A DNA stretch of 64,000 nt from Pyxicephalus adspersus (taxonomy: Eukaryota > Chordata > Amphibia > Anura > Pyxicephalidae), in the NCBI RefSeq assembly GCF_032062135.1, contig NC_092861.1, positions 138,777,845-138,841,844 of the forward strand. The letters run 5' to 3'. The position numbers and the translations under genes were made by a program. Below, piece after piece: positions 46,406 through 57,855 of the stretch; the stretch's first letter is position 1, and each line of letters starts with the position of its first letter. The notes below the pieces were generated by a model. The model saw only the letters and a program-made list of their open reading frames with translations. It searched no databases and was not told the DNA's origin.

Positions 46406-47037
46406 NNNNNNNNNNNNNNNNNNNNNNNNNNNNNNNNNNNNNNNNNNNNNNNNNNNNNNNNNNNNNNNNNNNNNNNNNNNNNNNNNNNNNNNNNNNNNNN
46501 NNNNNNNNNNNNNNNNNNNNNNNNNNNNNNNNNNNNNNNNNNNNNNNNNNNNNNNNNNNNNNNNNNNNNNNNNNNNNNNNNNNNNNNNNNNNNNNNNNNN
46601 NNNNNNNNNNNNNNNNNNNNNNNNNNNNNNNNNNNNNNNNNNNNNNNNNNNNNNNNNNNNNNNNNNNNNNNNNNNNNNNNNNNNNNNNNNNNNNNNNNNN
46701 NNNNNNNNNNNNNNNNNNNNNNNNNNNNNNNNNNNNNNNNNNNNNNNNNNNNNNNNNNNNNNNNNNNNNNNNNNNNNNNNNNNNNNNNNNNNNNNNNNNN
46801 NNNNNNNNNNNNNNNNNNNNNNNNNNNNNNNNNNNNNNNNNNNNNNNNNNNNNNNNNNNNNNNNNNNNNNNNNNNNNNNNNNNNNNNNNNNNNNNNNNNN
46901 NNNNNNNNNNNNNNNNNNNNNNNNNNNNNNNNNNNNNNNNNNNNNNNNNNNNNNNNNNNNNNNNNNNNNNNNNNNNNNNNNNNNNNNNNNNNNNNNNNNN
47001 NNNNNNNNNNNNNNNNNNNNNNNNNNNNNNNNNNNNN
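46406..47037. other. Assembly gap (632 N)
   Basis: A run of N preceded by a T-run. All frames of more than 200 codons reported across it are artefacts. The 190 bp before the gap (46210-46400) are unique and moderately CpG-containing and could be regulatory. Confidence 1.
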
Positions 47038-47071
47038 AGCTGTCATCAGCTTGGCTGAGCCATATTGTACC

Positions 47072-47130
47072 AGGGGCAGACATAGGCACATGCAAAGGGT
47101 CCGAGAGCCCTGGACTGGGGCCCTTGGGTT
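47072..47130. repeat. Possible hAT MITE end fragment
   Basis: CAGGGGCAGACATAGGCAC resembles the hAT terminus at 24491 in its first bases, next to the second gap. No partner end or duplication is visible. Confidence 0.25.
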
Positions 47131-47929
47131 ATATCCTCCAATGTACATTGCTATGTTGGATTGGAACTCGAATTGCTCAGAGTCAATTATATTAGGAACT
47201 ATCCTACCAACTTTAGTCTTCACATTGACTTGAGCAGTCCATGTTCCTCAATGATGACATTCTTATCCCCGTTATAAAGGCCATATGATACATACACCCT
47301 CTCACATGATTAAAAGCATAGCTAAAGGCTCCTGTATAAAAGTCTAGACAATTCAGTTACTATGTGAAGCACAAGCTTCATAGCTTAAATTAAAAAAAAA
47401 AAATCTTCCTTTACCATCCCTAAATGAGTCTAATTTTTATGTGTGTCTAAAATGTCTTCCTCCCAGACACTGCAGATCACGGGGGGGCATTATTGGAGAC
47501 AGTCCTGGTAATCTAGAAAGCAGATGGTGGGACTAGGTGTAGCCTGTTGCTCATTGTAAAACTACAGGTTGGTAATCAGTAGGCCTCCTGCAAAATGATT
47601 TCAGTGCAGCATCATTGCAATTCAATGATAGAAATACATTCAGTGCCAGACTCAACAAAAACAAAAATGTATTTTCAGAGGTGCTGCAAAACATTTTGTG
47701 TGGCTTAAGCAAGGAAAGTTTAGACTATTATTAACAAAGAACTAAAATTAGGGATTCATCAGCTGTCCACATTGGTGTAGCACAAAAAATTCAAGCTCTG
47801 ATGAAGAGGGTTTGATGAAAAATAAAATGAGGGATTTGGCTCCCAAAAAGCATTGGCTGTCAAGTTTAATGAACCATTATATTGTCATGAAAATTTGAAA
47901 AATCCCTATGGCTCTAAACCTCAGAAGGG

Positions 47930-48310
47930 ATGAGTGAGCGAGAATTTAAAGTTCGATCACGCAAATCGGGCCTTTCTCGCTTACAGAAATTGTAATCGAG
48001 AACTGCCTTCTGATTTGCTGAGAGGTCGAGCTCTCGCCGAACAGAGGATTTCCAAGCCTGCATCATGCTATCTGTATCTCTAACAAATGTACAATGTCAG
48101 GAGGTTCTCCTTGGCCAGGCATCTTCACTAGAGGTTAATTAACCTCTAGTGCCTCGGGGATCGCAAACAGGACGATTCCCAGAAAAACCTGTGAATCCCT
48201 TGTGAATCCTTCTGTTAGAATTTTTTCGATCTTCCAATGTTTTCGCAAAATCGGTTCTCTGAAAATTCACAGAACCATCGTAAGTTCAAGGAAACTCAGG
48301 AACTTTACTA
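47930..48310. repeat. CpG-containing dispersed repeat with a central palindrome
   Basis: GAGCGAGAATTTAAAGTTCG, ATCGGGCCTTTCTCGC, ATCGAGAACTGC, then a 26-bp perfect palindrome at 48126-48151, then TTCGCAAAATCGGTTC. The CpG density is far above the flanks. TTAAAGTTCGAT near the left and TCGTAAGTTCAAGG near the right may be remnant ends. It is the only copy in the window. Confidence 0.4.
48126..48151. repeat. 26-bp perfect palindrome
   Basis: The half CACTAGAGGTTAA is followed directly by its exact reverse complement, with no spacer. It lies inside the CpG-rich repeat at 47930. Confidence 0.97.
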
Positions 48311-48840
48311 GGCCACCATGCTATAACAAGCATTTGATACATTTATTATTATAAAGATTTGTCAGAATTATCACCAAGGTTTAAATCCAGAGCTTTTCCA
48401 CTCCAATTCCATATCTATATATTTTTGGATTTCCTATCAACTAGTTGGCAGTGGTCTTCAGGATAAAAAGTAAGGGTTTACCACTTCTTCAAAATATCCA
48501 CAAGGAGAACAAAATGCTTTTATTTAAGCAAAGAGGATGAGTTGGATGACTCCATGACTCCGGAGATTTACATTTGGAGACATATGCAGGGACAAATCCC
48601 TGGACTGGCTTTGGAAATCAGAGATGGTTGACTCCAATGACAAGTGAAATATTACTGTCAAAAAGAAAATTCCTTTTTTTGATCTAATGTCTATGAGGAT
48701 TGAATTCTAAGACATTGGCGGTTGAAGCCTCAGTGGGGGCCTTACAGGGCTAAGCAGTTATTTAGGTTTGGAGATGTTTAAGTCCACATTGGCCAAGGCT
48801 GTACTAGGAATAGTCATTATTTTAACTGAAAACATCTGTC

Positions 48841-49160
48841 ACTGTTAACCTTTCAGGCTGAAATCTAGAATGCGGACAGCCTGGACCTGCTCAGGTAACC
48901 CCGGGCCAAGTTACAGCTCTGGCTGGTGTTGTAAGCGCAGCAGGAGCAGCAGAACAAGACACTGCACTATTGACTGAGCCAAACAGGAAAAGGAAATAGG
49001 CTTAATAGCTGTGTACTTGCTGTGATTCTATTCTGCATGACTAATGCGGTCCAGTCACATGACCCCTTTCCTCTCTTTTTCCTTCTTTCTTCACCAAGAT
49101 AAAAGCACGGGCACTTTTTCGGGAAGGCTGCTAGCATAGGAATTTATTTTAATCTCTTTA
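48841..49160. promoter_or_regulatory. Possible conserved non-coding element (weak)
   Basis: GC-richer than the flanks and repeat-free: CTGGACCTGCTCAGGTAACC, GTAAGCGCAGCAGGAGCAGC, CACTGCACTATTGACTGAGC, ACTAATGCGGTCCAGTCACATG and a pyrimidine-rich tract at 49060-49092 before CACCAAGATAAAAGC. No exon can be defined. Confidence 0.25.
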
Positions 49161-49779
49161 ATGCTTCTAGGAAGCAGATAGACATACAGTATATTCTGCA
49201 AAAAACATTATTATGAAACAGAGTCTGGTTGCAAATACAAGACATAATGACCATGTACTGATATGATCCTTTCAATGTGGCCTATATTAACACGGTAAAA
49301 TAATTACCAACATTAGAATAACGGTCAGATAATAGTTCACCTCTTCCTTGTTTACTTCCAAACACCATTTTTATATTGTTACATTAAAAAAGTGTGATCC
49401 AATTTTTTTTATTAGTGGTTCTGATCAATGCCTCAATTGCCATACTGTAACTACCCTAAATTTTTGATCAGCAGATCTACCAGTAAACAGTAATGGTTGG
49501 CAATTGACCCATAAACCGGTGATCATTTAAAAAAATGATGATCATATCAGCTTTATTGCCATTTTTTTGGAATAAGAGAAAAAGTGGAAAGATAGTGGCT
49601 CTTTATGGCTGAAAATAAGTTTAGCATGACATAAAACCTTTTATTTCAGTTACTAAAACATATAATTCTTAGAAACATAATTGGTAAAAGAGGCCATGGC
49701 AATGTTTAACCATGACTTTATAAAATACTCTCACTAAAGAGTCCAAGATGTGGGTCAGTACTGTACTTATGGCCTCTCC

Positions 49780-49830
49780 CCACGCGTTTCACCCTAAATG
49801 GGCTTCCTCAGGGGATTGCCGAGACTTTGG
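49780..49830 (+). repeat. CpG-rich dispersed repeat (ACGCGTTTC motif), copy 2
   Basis: CACGCGTTTCACCCT, a 6-base spacer and GGGCTTCCTCAGGGGATTG, parallel to 33455-33500. The 97-codon frame downstream (49854-50147) is not recognised and may be part of the same repeat. Confidence 0.5.
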
Positions 49831-50470
49831 TATATTGACCTGACCGGAAGAAGGTGGAGGAGTACATTCAACCCAGAAAAAGTCACAAAAAAGAGGAAAT
49901 GACTCGATTGGAGATTTTGGATAGCTATCTTAATGATGTAATAATTAATAATGAATCCAGTTCTAGTAGATGGAGGTATCTACTATTTAAATATGTATAC
50001 TGGCTGCGGTTTTATTTTTTTATATATCTTCAATCTCAGAAGATATGTGTTGGATCTTGTAAGCAGTGTAAGAAATACTATCAAAAATATGTAAGGGTAT
50101 TCCAAAATAAATCTTATGGATTAACTGAGAGGTGCTTCGGAGTATAAGGAAGAATCGTCCTTAGTGTTGTGTGAGGAGGTATGGGGGAAAAAAGCTTGTG
50201 GCAGCTGTCCAAACCAGCTTTTTTTTTTAGGAATGATATGATCACAATAGTTATTACTGCTGAAATAATGATAGTTTGCTTATCCTCAGCTTTATAAATA
50301 AGACAAAGATGTGCCATATTTACCTGGTATAGCCAGCATTTTTATTTTTTGCTTAGCTTTGGATAGACCTCCATCAGTTTACATTTTACTGTCTGTGTTC
50401 CTTCGAGGAGATTACCATAACTTCTTATTTTAGAAAGGAAACAGGAAGTCATAGGAAATCTACTCAAAGG

Positions 50471-50588
50471 GCTCTATATTTATAAAACAGGGAATCTCAC
50501 ATTGCCTTAAACTTTCCCTTGTGGGAATATATTACAGCTATTGAAACACAGAGGACGTTTGATTCCCTGATTTATAAATAGAACTTAA
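50471..50588. mobile_element. Family F palindromic MITE, copy 4
   Basis: GGGCTCTATATTTATAAAAC and AGGGAATCTCACATT on the left, TTTGATTCCCTGATTTATAA and ATAGAACTT on the right. The centre CCCTTGTGGGAATATATTAC matches copy 2. Confidence 0.78.
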
Positions 50589-50831
50589 AGTATGGCATCT
50601 ATGGTAAGATTTCACCTCCTGTTTTGGCAAAAACCCAAAAATATACAATTTTTTATCACTGTTTGACATAACAACAAGGGGGATAATTCTGCCAAGCAGG
50701 ACAGCAATAAAAAAAATACATGAAACTGAAAAAATATAGAAAGAAAACATTTACCTTTTTCTGTCCTTAGATCAACATTCTGTCTTGAATACAAACATAT
50801 CAATGTATCATTGCTTGAATCTTAGCACTTA

Positions 50832-51157
50832 GGCTATGTACACACGTCAGATGTTGCTCGTCCGATAATTGCCTCAGGGCTAGTATCAGATGAGAATCTG
50901 GCATGTGTACAGTGCTCGTCATCTGTCCTTCCGTCGTCTGTCTTGGCGGATCCATGGACGGCGAATGACAAATGATCATAATGAAAGAGATAGGAAGAGA
51001 GGGCAGCGGGATGCCGCTCCGTCATTCTGCCCCTCTCCAAAGAATAGAACGGTGCTGTATGTACAGAGCTCATTCATGCATCTTTCAGTATTTTCTTGTT
51101 GGAAAGGATCGTAAAAGATCCTTTCCAACGATAATTATTGCACTTCTGTACCCAGCC
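50832..51157 (-). mobile_element. Family B PIF/Harbinger-like MITE, B5
   Basis: Ends GGCTATGTACACACG and CTGTACCCAGCC, flanked by TTA at 50829-50831 and 51158-51160. The interior is in B2 orientation and carries the GGAAAGGATCGTAAAAGATC hairpin and TGGCGGATCCATGGACG. Frames of 68-79 codons inside are by-products. Confidence 0.92.
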
Positions 51158-51179
51158 TTATACTTGGGGGTGTTATAAG

Positions 51180-52690
51180 AGGCAGTAAAGTTCTGCTGAG
51201 TGAAGAAATAAGCTGGGTTTAAGAGTTATCAGTATTGCTACTCTGTCATTGTCCAATCAGGAGGCTTGGGATGGAAAGGTGGCTCCTCTGTATGTACAAT
51301 CTTCCTTCTCTAATGTATATCTAAGCTCAACAATAAAGATGTAGAATGTTGCATCTCAATTGTCCTTTGGATTTATTAGCCACATGTTTATGTTTTTTAA
51401 TGTTTGATTTCTAACAAGCTTCCTATCATAAGCCTATGAAGTAGGCTTTGCCCCGGGTAGGTACTTCCCTCTATCACAGGACATATTAGTGGGGTAGTAG
51501 CCGGTGGGAGAAATCACATGCCCAGCAGGAGACCTTTACAAGTACTAGCAGAACTCATAGGTCTTTAAAAGGTACAAGATATAGCTCACCATTTACTGAA
51601 TAGGATCAGATAGGTAAGTATTAATATATATTTGTTTACAGGGTGCAGGTATTTTTTGAGTCTAGAGACAGGGTAGCTTTAAATAAATTCACTGAAAGTT
51701 GTTGAAAGTGGTTTGATGAAAAGGAAGTGGAAGAGTTATGGAACGTTATGGTTAGGTAGTCGCTCTGTGGGTGGATGGTGTGAAGTGTCTTTTTTTACCA
51801 TCTGCTGATAAACCTATTTCCTCTTTATTGCAATAAAAAGACATATTTAAATGTATCAGTTTCTGTACTAAACCTAAACAGGAATATTGTAATATTTATA
51901 CGAGAGCCCAGTCAACATAAATGTTTTGGGTAGCAGAAGAAGTACACCTGGAAAAGGTAACATATCAGCAATGAAAAGTTGTGCAGAATTCTTTTCTGGA
52001 TAAAAAATAAGAAATTGTTAGAAAAATCTGCATTGCATTTGATATTGTCTAAAAACATATGAGTGTGTTGTATTGTCGGGTGCTCAGTTTCCCGATACTT
52101 TTTTGGTCAGTGTTGGGAATCAAGCACTGTAAGTTCTCAGCCTGGGGCTCCTGGTGGCAAAAAAGTGTTTGCCTTTAACACTTGTTTTTACATCTTCATT
52201 TCTAGTCTGTTCTACTTTAGGACTGGTAGGTCCACACTTACTCTCACTGCTCTGTCACTGAAGCTTCCGGAGCTATTCTGCAGCATATGCTTTGGGTCTG
52301 CCATTTTCTCTCTTCTCAATGGGTGGGCACCAATGAATAATCTCCCCCTTACCATGTGCACTGGGTTACATCGTCCTGGCACTCGGCTCCATACTTAGTA
52401 TTTTACAGATACTTGGAATAGGCTGGAATGTTTATGTGCAGCAGACAGTGAACACAAAGTAAAAACGTGCTAGAAGAAAGAGGAAATTGTTTTTGGCAGA
52501 GGAGATACATAAAGTCTTGTCTTCCAAAATGCTCTAACTCCTAGCCCTTATTTTCAAATGTTTTAGTTTTGCCTAACAATTTCAACAAGACATACTAAAC
52601 TCATAACTTGCCTTTTACCAAAGTGATTTGTTCATGTATGGTGAAGTAACAGGCCCACTTTAATGCAGACCCACACAGACATATTGCATT
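51180..52690. other. Non-coding stretch, nothing recognised
   Basis: No repeat family or gene supported. A 111-codon frame at 52063-52398 is the longest non-repeat frame here; it is Ser/Leu/Phe/Cys-rich, has no recognisable domain and no splice or promoter context. Confidence 0.4.
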
Positions 52691-52708
52691 TATTACTGTT
52701 ATTTATAA

Positions 52709-52823
52709 ACTGTATTTATATAACAACATATTATGCAGCACTGTACATGATGCAAATAACGAACAGATACAAACCATGACACAGGAGGAGAAAAAGACTT
52801 TGCCCAAAGAGCTTACAATTTAA
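52709..52823 (-). repeat. SINE-like element, short group (S2)
   Basis: Minus strand: TTGTAAGCTCTTTGGGCAAA, then GTATCTGTTCGTTATTTGC, ATGTACAGTGCTGCATAATA, TGTTGTTATATAAATAC. Same module order as 40292. Confidence 0.75.
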
Positions 52824-53177
52824 AAGATTTACCCATCTTACTTTCACTTCCTGTCAATAAGCTGTGAATATCTGGAGTCAAAACTTACACGGGACTGGGA
52901 CTTTTCATATACCAGCACTGACTGGACCAAGATGGTCACATAGAGCAAAATTAAATGCTCCTCCATAAAGTACCTAGTTATTCATGTGGTTTCTGATAAA
53001 ATATGGCAGAAATAAAGGCAAGTATATGGTGGTGTGGATTGGAAGAACAAAAGAAAATGTGTTTCTTAGCCGTGTATGAGCACAGCACTGGTTTACTTTT
53101 TCTTTTTCAAGCCCCAACACTAAGCCTAAAACCTAAAGTGAGCTCTGTTACATTATTTAAAGAAACATCCACCTATA

Positions 53178-53428
53178 AGAGGTTGCTAGGGGGTTCTTGA
53201 GCAATGGGAATTGGTGCCTCTTAGGTCAGTTACCATTAGTAATGTGAATTAACTTTTTGGCTATCTGTAAGGATGGCATTAATCCCACTGGCTAGCAATA
53301 AAGGAGGCATTGCTCCCAATGGCCACTAATCCAATGTACTGTGAGCTGTATATATAGTAATTATAGCAGGGGTTCCTTGAAGACCTGAAAGTTATTTCAA
53401 GGGTTCCCCATGTTAAAAAAGGTCAACC
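53178..53428 (-). mobile_element. Family E hAT-like MITE, copy 5
   Basis: Minus-strand order: TTGACCTTTTTTAACATGGG, AACCCTTGAAATAACTTTCA, a CTCACAGTACATTGGATTAG segment, ACAGATAGCCAAAAAG and AACCCCCTAGCAACCTCT. The final terminal bases are missing. Confidence 0.78.
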
Positions 53429-53439
53429 CCCCCTTACAC

Positions 53440-53900
53440 ATATTACTGAAAGATATCTGAGCAGCTTGTGATTATCCATAAAAATGTCACCAAACACAAA
53501 CATTAACAATCATTCTGAGTGACAATTTTGAGGGTCCATACAAGACTTAGGCCCAATCGAGCTGTGACACCAATTGTCAAGTATTCTGATAAATTTTCAC
53601 CTTATCTCATATCGATATGATGAAGTCTCACACCAAATGCTTCCCGATGCACTAACCATGAGCTTTCATCTTCAGCAGAATTGTACTATAATTACTATTT
53701 GTTGTAGCTGCACAACTGTATAACAATGACCTTTAGAGAGTTCTGTGAACATGTAGGCTCGCTCCTTTTCCTTGGAAAGCTCAAAATCAGTCAAAGATTA
53801 GTGGTGGCCATTCTTAAGTCAAAACAGAAATGACTGAGAAATGAGCTAGTAACTACTAGCAGATAAATGGATTTCAATGTTGATCATTTGTTGTGAGGGC
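53440..53900. promoter_or_regulatory. Candidate conserved non-coding element
   Basis: Long unique block with CACAAACATTAACAATCATT, CACCAATTGTCAAG (E-box plus homeodomain-like), a 14-bp perfect palindrome TCATATCGATATGA at 53607-53620, ACTATAATTACTATTTG, GTATAACAATGACC and CAGTCAAAGATTAG. It is free of repeats and of frames over 60 codons. Confidence 0.38.
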
Positions 53901-54739
53901 TTAACGCATTTCACTTTAAAATGCTGGACTAGTAACCAACATTTTTTCGTTTAGACCTATGCACACTTGTGATCCTGTCAATGATGACAACATGAGAGTG
54001 AAATACTTAATTTTTGTGTTGCTCCATTGATAAACACATTAGAAAGGTGTCTTTGCAGTTCTCCAACATTACCATCCCAGAGGTGCGTATTTTCTCTTTT
54101 GCCATTTTTTAGCAATGTGTTGTCATCCGTGATAGGATATGAATTAGATTTGTGCCATCATTCCTATCAGATTCCTCTTTTTTAAATACTCTAAATGCAT
54201 GATATGTCCACACCCCCTAACCCTCTCCCCTTCCAACCCATTGTGCAGGGTAAAATAAAATAATCCAAATCTGCTGTCTTTGCCCCTTGACATCAATGTT
54301 TCTAGATGAGGGGGGCCACTAATCCATTGACTTAGAGACCCCAAGCTTGCTTTTCATTGATATAACCAATGCAATGATGTCACATCATTTCAGGATGATG
54401 AGAGAACCCTACAACTGGACATTCAATAGCAATAGGCCATGTAATGCAAGAGACATGGACACCCAAAGAAGGAGTGTCAAATATGCAACTTTGAATAACA
54501 ATTGTTGTTAGAGTTTTTTTTAACCCAGAGGGGTTGGTTGGAAGTGGTGGAAGGGGGTTAGATATATAGAATTTGTATACACTTACAGTGCCAAGTTACT
54601 CCAGCACATTAGGTAGACTTGTGACTCGATAAGAGTGTTGTCAATAGGAGACTGCAATGAGCCATGCCATAGGTAAGCTCAACTTTTGAAAACATCAAGA
54701 AACCAGCCCAAAGAAATACATGCAGCTAATAGCGGGGTA

Positions 54740-54900
54740 AATAATAATAATAATTATTATATATTATTAATAAAAAACAGGATTTATATAGCGCCAACAT
54801 ATTATGCAGCACTGTACATTAAAAAAGGGTTGTAAATGACGGACGAATACAGACAGTGACACATGAGAAGAGGACCCTGCTCCAAAGAGCTTACAATCTA
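54740..54900 (-). repeat. SINE-like element, short group (S2)
   Basis: Minus strand: TAGATTGTAAGCTCTTTGGA, GCAGGGTCC, CGTCATTTACAACCC, AATGTACAGTGCTGCATAAT, ATGTTGGCGCTATATAAATC and an (AAT)/(TTA) tail. Well preserved. Confidence 0.85.
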
Positions 54901-55895
54901 GGAGAATGCATGAAAGCTTACTACAATGCAATTTTTATTCTACAATTTTTATGATATACAATAACTTAACAAACTAAATATCATACAATTAGGATTCAGA
55001 TGTAACAAAAAACACCCTTAGCAAAGATCCAGGGTTTTTTTTAGGGGTCAGCTACATATTTGTGGACATAATCACAAGGAATTATAATGATAAAAGCCTA
55101 AGGTCATTTTAAAAACGTTATGTATGTGAGTAAAAGGTATGAACACATGGGAAGCATTTACTTCTTCATCTGTCTTCTGATGGTAAAATGTAGGGACATT
55201 CACAATATTTCTCGGTGAACTTTTTTAGATAATGTCACCTCTGAATGTTTGGGTTACTTGATGGAATGACTCAGTCAGTGGCAGTTTTTGTTAAGTTCCA
55301 TTGAGTGAAGGTCTTACTTCTGTTTTCACGGAGTATTTTATATTAATACCACCACCTACTGAACCAAGCAGGAAACGTGTCATAAGCACACAATGCTCTA
55401 CATTTGCTTTTTTTCACTCGGTTCCTCATATTGGTTGTAAAAGGACAGATATTTTTATATAACTGCAGCCTCCTACACAACTTGTATTTAGACTTTTTAT
55501 TTTTCAATTTTAGACTTGCCATAGAAAGATATTTTCATCTCTGCTTTGGTACTGTTCCCCACAGACTATTGCACTGCAATCTTGCACCTGTGTTTTTTTG
55601 GGTTGTATGACAACCAACATCATTCAGTCCATTCCTTGTGAGCCCAGGCTGTCAGTAACTCACCCCCTGGAGGGTTCATCTTTACACCAGATTGGGCTTA
55701 GTGGAGAATGATGCAGGAAGTAGTGCTACATCATCACATGACCCCATTCCACCACAGGGAATTCCACTAAATTAGGAAACATACAGAAGGCTAGAACCTT
55801 ATGTTTTTATTTCTTTCTGGGTCCCATTTCCCGATTTTTTCCTCACGTCCTGTCTTCTGGAACCATTATTATCAGGAAGTGAGGGTTAATCTCCC
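54901..55895. other. Non-coding stretch, nothing recognised
   Basis: No repeat family or gene supported; short frames only. Confidence 0.4.
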
Positions 55896-55898
55896 TAA

Positions 55899-56268
55899 AG
55901 CTGTGTACAAACTTATGTAATGTAATACATAATGTAATAGTTTATTGTAATAAACTAGAATTGTTGGTGGAAATTAACGACCATCCTGTCAGATCTAACT
56001 GAGCGACGATCGTTCTCTATCTATCGTGTGTACGGTCGTTCAGTGATGGTGGATGATTCTGTAATACACTTTCTCCTTTCCATGTCACTTCCTACATCAT
56101 TCAAAAAATCGTATCTAGCGTGTGTACACTATTGGTGGATTATATTTGAACAATCGTATCGTTATTAATTGTGCACAATATGATCATTCAAATATAATCG
56201 TGCATATTCATTGATCGGTCGTAATCGTTTATTTTCTAACGATAATTATTGAAAGTGTGTACCTAGCT
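55899..56268. mobile_element. Family B-related MITE, B8 (divergent subtype)
   Basis: Ends AGCTGTGTACAAAC and GTGTGTACCTAGCT, flanked by TAA at 55896-55898 and 56269-56271. The interior differs from B1: CGTGTGTACGGTCGTTCAG, CTAGCGTGTGTACACTATTG, and an inverted pair ATATTTGAACAATCG / GATCATTCAAATAT. It shares the ends but not the body with the other copies. Confidence 0.85.
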
Positions 56269-56501
56269 TAACATAGCACCAGATAGTTGTAAAAAAAACC
56301 TGACAACTAATTTTCTTTCCCTACTGTCTTCCCTATGATTCAGGAAGCTGTATCATTATAGAAAACTAGCCATCTCTGTATTCTGGCATTCACAAATCTC
56401 TAAATTTAAAGCCCATCTGAACCCAAAATTAAAATAGATTATGATCATGTTCTCAGCAGTCCTATCAGACTCAAAGCTGTTAACCAAATGACACCCTATA
56501 G

Positions 56502-56740
56502 CAGTCTTTTTTTTAACCTTTTTACCCCTGTGGAACCCTTAAAATAATGCTAGGTCTTGTTGAGCCTCTGATAAAGTAAATTAACTGGAAAAATGTTCCT
56601 GACACTATTGGTCAGTTTGAAGAATGTCCCTCCTACTGTGTTGGTACAATTCAATCCTTTAAGACACGTAAAAACATAATTGGGGTAACTTTGCAGGACT
56701 GCCATTGTGGGATAGACCCAAAACTATGAAGACTCAATCA
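56502..56740 (+). mobile_element. Family E hAT-like MITE, copy 6 (3'-truncated)
   Basis: Begins CAGTCTTTTTTTTAACC and continues TGTGGAACCCTTAAAATAAT, TTGGTCAGTTTGAAGAATGT; stops near CTCAATCAAATAG. Its right end is replaced by copy 7. Confidence 0.7.
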
Positions 56741-56747
56741 AATAGGA

Positions 56748-56971
56748 CAGTGTTCCTCAACCAGTGATCAGTAGAACCCTAGGGTTCCTTCACGGTTCCT
56801 TGAGCAATCTTCCTTGATCTTTTTGTCTATCTGTAAAGGTGACATAGTTCCCATTTTCCAGCAATGTAAGAGGCATTCTAATATACTGTGAGCTATGGAC
56901 ATAATAATTAAAGAAGGATTTTCCTGCAGAGATGAAAGGAATTTCAAGGGTCCCAAGGTGGTAACCTCTTA
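56748..56971 (-). mobile_element. Family E hAT-like MITE, copy 7
   Basis: Plus-strand text begins CAGTGTTCCTCAACCAG, then GGGTTCCTTCACGGTTCCTT, TTTTTGTCTATCTGTAAAGG, ATATACTGTGAGCTATGG and AATTTCAAGGGTCCC. It is head to tail against copy 6, in inverse orientation. Confidence 0.75.
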
Positions 56972-57289
56972 AGGAGCCAGGGAGCTAGGACAGTACAGAG
57001 AGTAAGTAGAAACTCCCAAAAGAAGAGAATCCTGAATCCTTGTGTAGCCACCCATATCTTCCTTGTGTAATCACATTTTATAGCAAGTCCAAAGGCACAT
57101 TGCAAAGGAATAATTATGATGTGTATAAAAACCAAAAGTATGCATTTTACACATGTGATTCTTCTGCATTTTTACCAGCAATTTTTACGGTAATGACATG
57201 GACCTAGGGATGTATAGACTTTGCCTTTAGGGAGGTGATCCTTGCTATCTCATTGGGCATGTAACACCTTTCACCATGCATTTTCCACA

Positions 57290-57680
57290 AAGGTAACCCT
57301 CATCCATGTGCTTACAATTACAACATGCTAATGAATTTCATTACTCCAATGAAGGATGGTCCTTACCGTCTTTTGTCATCCATGAATGTAGCTGCCATTT
57401 CAAGTCATTTATTATGCTAAGCTAATACAGAAAATTGTAAAGTTGGATTATGCGACTCTGGAGTGCTATTGTGTGTCTTGTTGAGCATTGTGCTCCATTC
57501 CCTGTATGAAAAATGATCTTTACATTCATTTTCTGCACGCTATTTTATGTACTTGGCTCACAAATGCGTAGGGTGTGTTCTACCTTAATCAGCAAACATG
57601 TATGGAAATCTCACAGGGAGTATTTACCATCTTATACCGTTTTGTAATGCATGAACATTGAAAAGTTTCCATAACTCTGC
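57290..57680. promoter_or_regulatory. Candidate conserved non-coding element
   Basis: Unique: CATGCTAATGAATTTCATTA (inverted TAATGAA/TTCATTA), TTTATTATGCTAAGC (POU-like), CTTAATCAGCAAACATG (forkhead-like), TTTTGTAATGCATGAACATT. No repeat and no frame over 60 codons. Confidence 0.33.
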
Positions 57681-57855
57681 AACTAAAAGTTTTGCTATGT
57701 TAGAACAAACTCTAGTAATAGTCCCTAGTCTGGAAATATCAACCCAAAAATGTACCTTTGTTTGGAATTCTCTGTAAACCTATTGTAATGTGATAGTGCC
57801 TAGGTGTCCTAGTGTCTACATTCTCATAGTTGTATATCTGCAGTGTGAGATTTAA

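Noticed and set aside
46345..47233. Frames of 224-292 codons
   Set aside because: They run through the 632-N gap and consist mostly of unknown residues.
52063..52398. 111-codon frame
   Set aside because: Unique sequence, but no recognisable domain, splice site or promoter and a composition expected by chance.
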